Assembly: GCA_964195995.1 (NCBI GenBank) | Contig: CAXMQS010000095.1 | Coordinates: forward strand, 1-64,000 | Source: CAXMQS01 sp964195995 | GTDB taxonomy: Bacteria > Actinomycetota > Acidimicrobiia > Spongiisociales > JAOTWH01 | Length of the DNA: 64,000 nt | Direction of reading: 5' to 3' | Shown here: positions 60,637 to 64,000 of the stretch, piece by piece | Numbering within the stretch: the stretch's first letter is position 1 | Layout of the letters: each line of letters opens with the position of its first letter | Position numbers and translations under genes: made by a program | The notes under the pieces: generated by a model | The model's input: the letters and a program-made list of their open reading frames with translations, nothing else | Database searches by the model: none | What the model was told of the DNA's origin: nothing

Positions 60637-62258
60637 CCCTTCGGATTCGCTGGCTCGGGAGGCTGCCATACGCCGAAGCCTGGGATCTGCAGAAGGCAGT
60701 TCACGAGGGCAAGGTCACCGGCCGAACCGACGACGACTACCTCTTGCTGCTGGAGCATCCGCCCACCTACACCAACGGGCGCTTTGCCAACGGGTCCAAC
60801 CTCTTGGTCTCACAGGAGCGGCTGGCTGCGGTCGGCGCCGAGTACTTCGAAGTGGATCGTGGAGGGGACATCACCTATCACGGTCCCGGCCAGCTCGTCG
60901 GCTACCCGATCGTCGCCCTCGGAGACGGTCCCGACGTCACGGCCTACGTCCGGCGACTCGAGGATGTGTTGATTGCCACCCTCGGCGACCTCGACATCAA
61001 GGGGTGGGCTGAGCCAGGGCTCACCGGGGTGTGGACGGACGCCGGGAAGGTGGCTGCCATCGGCGTCCGCATCAGTCGCCGATCGACAATGCACGGGTTC
61101 GCCCTCAACGTCTCGACCGACTTGTCCTATTTCGACAACATCAACCCGTGTGGGATCGCCGACCGGGAGGTCACCAGCATCTCGGAGCTGGCCGGTAGGC
61201 CCGTTTCTATCGAGGAGGTCGCCGAGCTTCTGGTCCCGAGGTTTGCCGAGGCCTTCGGGCAGGCCGAGCCCGAGGTCCAGCTCGGGGCATTCGCCCGCGG
61301 GGCCGGCCGGCCCTTTGAGATCGACGAGCTTGTTGCCGCCGGGACATTCAGCGATCGTCCACTGGATATCCAGCTAACCCCACGCGGCATCCTGCCCGGC
61401 GAGCCGCAGCGCCCCGAGTGGATGAAGGTCAAGGCCGAGATGGGCGATGGCTATCGCGACCTGAAGCGCTTGATGCGAGACCAGAACCTCAACACTGTCT
61501 GCGAAGAGGCGGGCTGTCCCAACATCTTCGAGTGTTGGAGTTCGGGCACTGCGACCCTCATGCTTCTCGGCGAGATTTGCACGAGAGCATGCGGCTTCTG
61601 TGATGTGGCGACGGGCCGCCCCGGGGAAGTCGATCTCGACGAGCCTCGGCGGGCTGCGGACGCCGTGGTGGCTATGGGGCTCAAGCATGCGGTGCTGACG
61701 TCGGTGAACCGTGACGACCTCCCAGACGGAGGCGCCGCGGTCTTCGCCGAAACGGTCGGCCGGATCCGATCGCAGCTTCCCGAGTGCGACATCGAGGTGC
61801 TGATCCCGGACTTCAAGGGAGATACGGATGCGCTCGACACCGTGATGTCGGCGAAGCCAGATGTCCTCAATCACAACACCGAAACCGTGTTGCGCCTGCA
61901 GCGAGATGTCCGCACGGCGGCCAACTACGGAAGATCCTTGGCGCTGTTGGCGAGGGCCAAGTGGCGCAACCCCTCAGGCGTTGTGAAGTCGGGCTTCATC
62001 GTGGGGATGGGCGAGACCGAGGACGAGGTCATGGGCGCTCTGGCCGACATGAGGGCTGTCGGCGTTGACCTGATCACCATCGGCCAATACCTCCGACCGA
62101 CGAGTCGGCACCGCCCCGTCGATCGCTATGTCCATCCCGATGAGTTCGGACGGTACGCCGCCGAAGGCGAAAGAATCGGGCTGCCACACGTCGAGTCAGG
62201 ACCGCTCGTACGGTCGTCGTACCACGCTCGATCCGCCAAGGCAGCCGCTTGCCCATGA
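60633..62258 (+). CDS. Fused octanoyltransferase LipB - lipoyl synthase LipA
   Basis: A 541-residue fusion. Residues 1-~235 are LipB: RGGDITYHGPGQLVGYPI, the lysine in GKVAAIGVRISRRSTMHGFA and the acyl-cysteine in NINPCGIADREV. Residues ~250-541 are LipA: first cluster CEEAGCPNIFECW, radical-SAM CTRACGFC, then VLTSVNRDDLPDGGA and HNTETV with the C-terminal arginine-serine (RSSYHA). It would transfer octanoate from ACP to the E2 lipoyl domain and then insert two sulfurs. GTGA overlap with E2 and ATGA overlap with the next gene. Neither half shows missing key residues. Confidence 0.95.
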
Positions 62259-63343
62259 GCGCCGACTATGCGGGCCGCATAGGTCGAGCGCGATCGGCGA
62301 TGGCCGGCGCCGGCGTCGACTCGTTGCTGCTTTCAGTTGGGCCCGACCTTCCGTACTTCACCGGCTACGACGCCCCGCAGCTGGAGAGGCTGACGATGGC
62401 CGTCCTGGCTGCCGATGGCTCAGCGACTCTGGTGGTCCCGCGACTCGAGGCGATGAAGGTCACCGATGTCGGCGCATACGAGATCCTGCCATACGACGAG
62501 ACGGACGACCCTGTTGCCATGGTCGCCCGGCTCGTCGGAGAGGCACGCCACGTGGCCATCGGTGACAAGACATGGGCTGTATTCGTGTTGGCACTCCAGG
62601 AGTCGATGTCGGGCGCCGCCTTCCACAAGGCGTCGGACATCACGGCGTCCCTGCGAGCCATCAAGGACGCCGCCGAAATCGAAGAACTGGCAGCCGCAGG
62701 TGCCGCCTCCGATCGCGTGGCTGGGCGGCTGGCCGGTACCAGGTTCGCAGGGAGGACGGAGAAGGAGCTGGCGGCGGAGGTCAGGGCGATGTGCGAGGAG
62801 GAAGGCCACGACAAGGGTTGGGACCCCATCGTCGGTTCTGGGCCGAACGGAGCATCCCCTCATCACGGCGCCAGTGACAGGGTTATCGCCCAAGGCGACA
62901 CCGTCGTGATCGACTTCGGCGGCACGATCGGCGGCTATCACGCCGACACGACCCGCACCTTCAGCGTCGGCGAGCCGTCGTCGGAGGTGGCGGCGGCATA
63001 CGCCGTGTTGATGGAGGCGCAACGGTCGGGTGTCGAATCGGCCGTCGTCGGCACCGAGGCTCAAGGCGTCGATAGGGCGACACGGTCGATTATCGACACT
63101 GGCGGATACGGCGACCTCTTCATCCACCGGACGGGTCACGGGATCGGCCTCGACATCCATGAGGACCCTTACATCGTCGAAGGGAATCGGCAGGTCCTGG
63201 AGGCGGGGATGGCCTTCACGGTCGAGCCGGGCATCTACAGGCCAGGCGAGTGGGGGATGCGAATCGAGGACGTCGTGGTTGCCACCGACGACGGTCCGCG
63301 CAATCTCAACATGGCCAGCCATGAAATGGTGGTCGTAGCATGA
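62255..63343 (+). CDS. M24-family Xaa-Pro-type aminopeptidase
   Basis: A 362-residue pita-bread peptidase. Metal ligands: VVIDFGGTIGGYHADTTRTF (two Asp), HRTGHGIGLDIHEDPYI (His), TVEPGIYRPGEWGMRIED (two Glu). N-terminal creatinase-like domain with LPYFTGYDAPQLERL. It removes N-terminal residues before proline or cleaves related dipeptides. Linked by ATGA overlaps to lipB-lipA and transketolase. Confidence 0.93.
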   Translation: MSADYAGRIGRARSAMAGAGVDSLLLSVGPDLPYFTGYDAPQLERLTMAVLAADGSATLVVPRLEAMKVTDVGAYEILPYDETDDPVAMVARLVGEARHVAIGDKTWAVFVLALQESMSGAAFHKASDITASLRAIKDAAEIEELAAAGAASDRVAGRLAGTRFAGRTEKELAAEVRAMCEEEGHDKGWDPIVGSGPNGASPHHGASDRVIAQGDTVVIDFGGTIGGYHADTTRTFSVGEPSSEVAAAYAVLMEAQRSGVESAVVGTEAQGVDRATRSIIDTGGYGDLFIHRTGHGIGLDIHEDPYIVEGNRQVLEAGMAFTVEPGIYRPGEWGMRIEDVVVATDDGPRNLNMASHEMVVVA

Positions 63344-64000
63344 CCGCGATGAACACCGAACAGCTTTCCGTCGACACGATTAAGGCTCTGTCGATGGACG
63401 CGATCGAGCGGTCGAATTCTGGTCATCCGGGGGCACCGATGGGCATGGCTGATATCGCAGTTGTGCTGTGGACCCGATACCTGCGAGTCGACCCAGCGGA
63501 CGCCGTGTGGCCGAATCGCGATCGTTTCGTCCTGTCGAACGGCCACGCCTCGATGTTGTTGTATTCGCTGCTGCACCTCAGCGGCTTCGGCGTGACCCTC
63601 GATGACATCAAGGCTTTCCGGCGCCTTGGGTCGCCAACACCTGGCCATCCCGAGCGAGAGCCCCACCTAGGCATCGAGACGACGACGGGGCCGCTTGGCC
63701 AGGGCTTCGGCACGGCTATTGGCATGGCCATGGCGGAGCGACATCTCAACGCCGTCTTCGGCGACGATCTGGTGGATCATCGCACATTCGCCTTCGTCTC
63801 AGACGGCGACCTGATGGAGGGCATCGCCTCCGAGGCGGCGTCTCTGGCAGGTCACCTCGGCTTGGGCAAGGCCATCTTCTTCTTCGACGACAACGGCATC
63901 AGCCTCGACGGCCCTACTGATTGGATATTCACCGAGGACGTGGCCAAACGCTTCGATGCCTACGGGTGGCACTCAGTGTCTGTCGACGGTCATGATCGTG
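63340..64000 (+). CDS. tkt: Transketolase (3' truncated by window end)
   Basis: About 220 N-terminal residues of ~660. IKALSMDAIERSNSGHPGAP with the conserved His, RDRFVLSNGHASMLLYSLLH, ETTTGPLGQGFGTAIGMA and the ThDP motif SDGDLMEGIASEAASLAGHL with FFFDDNGISLDGP. Catalyses two-carbon ketol transfer in the pentose-phosphate pathway. ATG overlaps the M24 stop (ATGA), ending the operon as far as seen. Confidence 0.94.
   Translation, partial: MTAMNTEQLSVDTIKALSMDAIERSNSGHPGAPMGMADIAVVLWTRYLRVDPADAVWPNRDRFVLSNGHASMLLYSLLHLSGFGVTLDDIKAFRRLGSPTPGHPEREPHLGIETTTGPLGQGFGTAIGMAMAERHLNAVFGDDLVDHRTFAFVSDGDLMEGIASEAASLAGHLGLGKAIFFFDDNGISLDGPTDWIFTEDVAKRFDAYGWHSVSVDGHDR

Overview
The window looks like a chromosomal segment of a high-G+C actinobacterium, most plausibly class Acidimicrobiia or a neighbouring deep lineage. 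This is inferred from the coding style (GTG starts, ATGA/GTGA overlaps), four LLM/F420-type oxidoreductases, a Rieske-type ferredoxin inside a SUF cluster, MMPL and cyclopropane-fatty-acid enzymes, and secreted proteins with FG-GAP-like repeats. No rRNA, tRNA, CRISPR array, transposase or integrase was recognised.

Region A (1-2.4 kb) holds the 3' end of a YbdG-like MscS channel and a second MscS channel. Region B (2.4-24.4 kb) is the striking part. Eighteen copies of a conserved ~50-55 bp intergenic repeat, all on the + strand, separate single genes or gene pairs of unrelated accessory function: drug/metabolite exporter, two SnoaL-like proteins, DoxX, ABM monooxygenase, solute-binding protein, FG-GAP-repeat protein, two flavodoxins, PLP decarboxylase, rhodanese, M23-like lipoprotein, FMN split barrel, cytochrome-c lipoprotein, cyclase-TPR protein, GNAT, MFS, collagen-like protein, LLM oxidoreductase and a methyltransferase. 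Most of these genes point +, but EamA, one SnoaL, GNAT and MFS point -, while the repeats never flip. The repeat can fold into a two-stem hairpin. The layout resembles an integron gene-cassette array, yet the repeat lacks the canonical attC core GTTRRRY and no integrase is present here. It is therefore described as an integron-like array of unknown mechanism. The repeat is absent from the remaining ~39.5 kb.

Region C (24.5-39.8 kb) is a mixed region: lipoprotein, MMPL exporter, nitroreductase, LLM oxidoreductase, CFA synthase, several very small proteins, a stand-alone AsnC-type domain, a divergent HisA-like protein, a group-2 sigma factor, a DUF4015-type lipoprotein, a family-5 uracil-DNA glycosylase and an M23 peptidase with a terminator-like hairpin in its leader.

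Region D (39.9-64 kb) is core metabolism in tight operons. sufD, Rieske ferredoxin, sufC and a thioredoxin-like gene form one unit. fumC and galU follow. sufC, sufS and sufU lie on the opposite strand, and no sufB is visible. Next come an acyl-CoA dehydrogenase, an M23/FG-GAP/lytic-transglycosylase cell-wall hydrolase, a dsbB-like/thioredoxin pair and a methylmalonyl-CoA-mutase large subunit. The last unit is a translationally coupled run of lpd, 2-oxoacid dehydrogenase E2, a lipB-lipA fusion, an M24 peptidase and transketolase (truncated by the window end). Together it supplies the lipoyl-dependent E2/E3 components and the lipoyl cofactor they need, and the SUF genes would supply the Fe-S clusters that LipA consumes.
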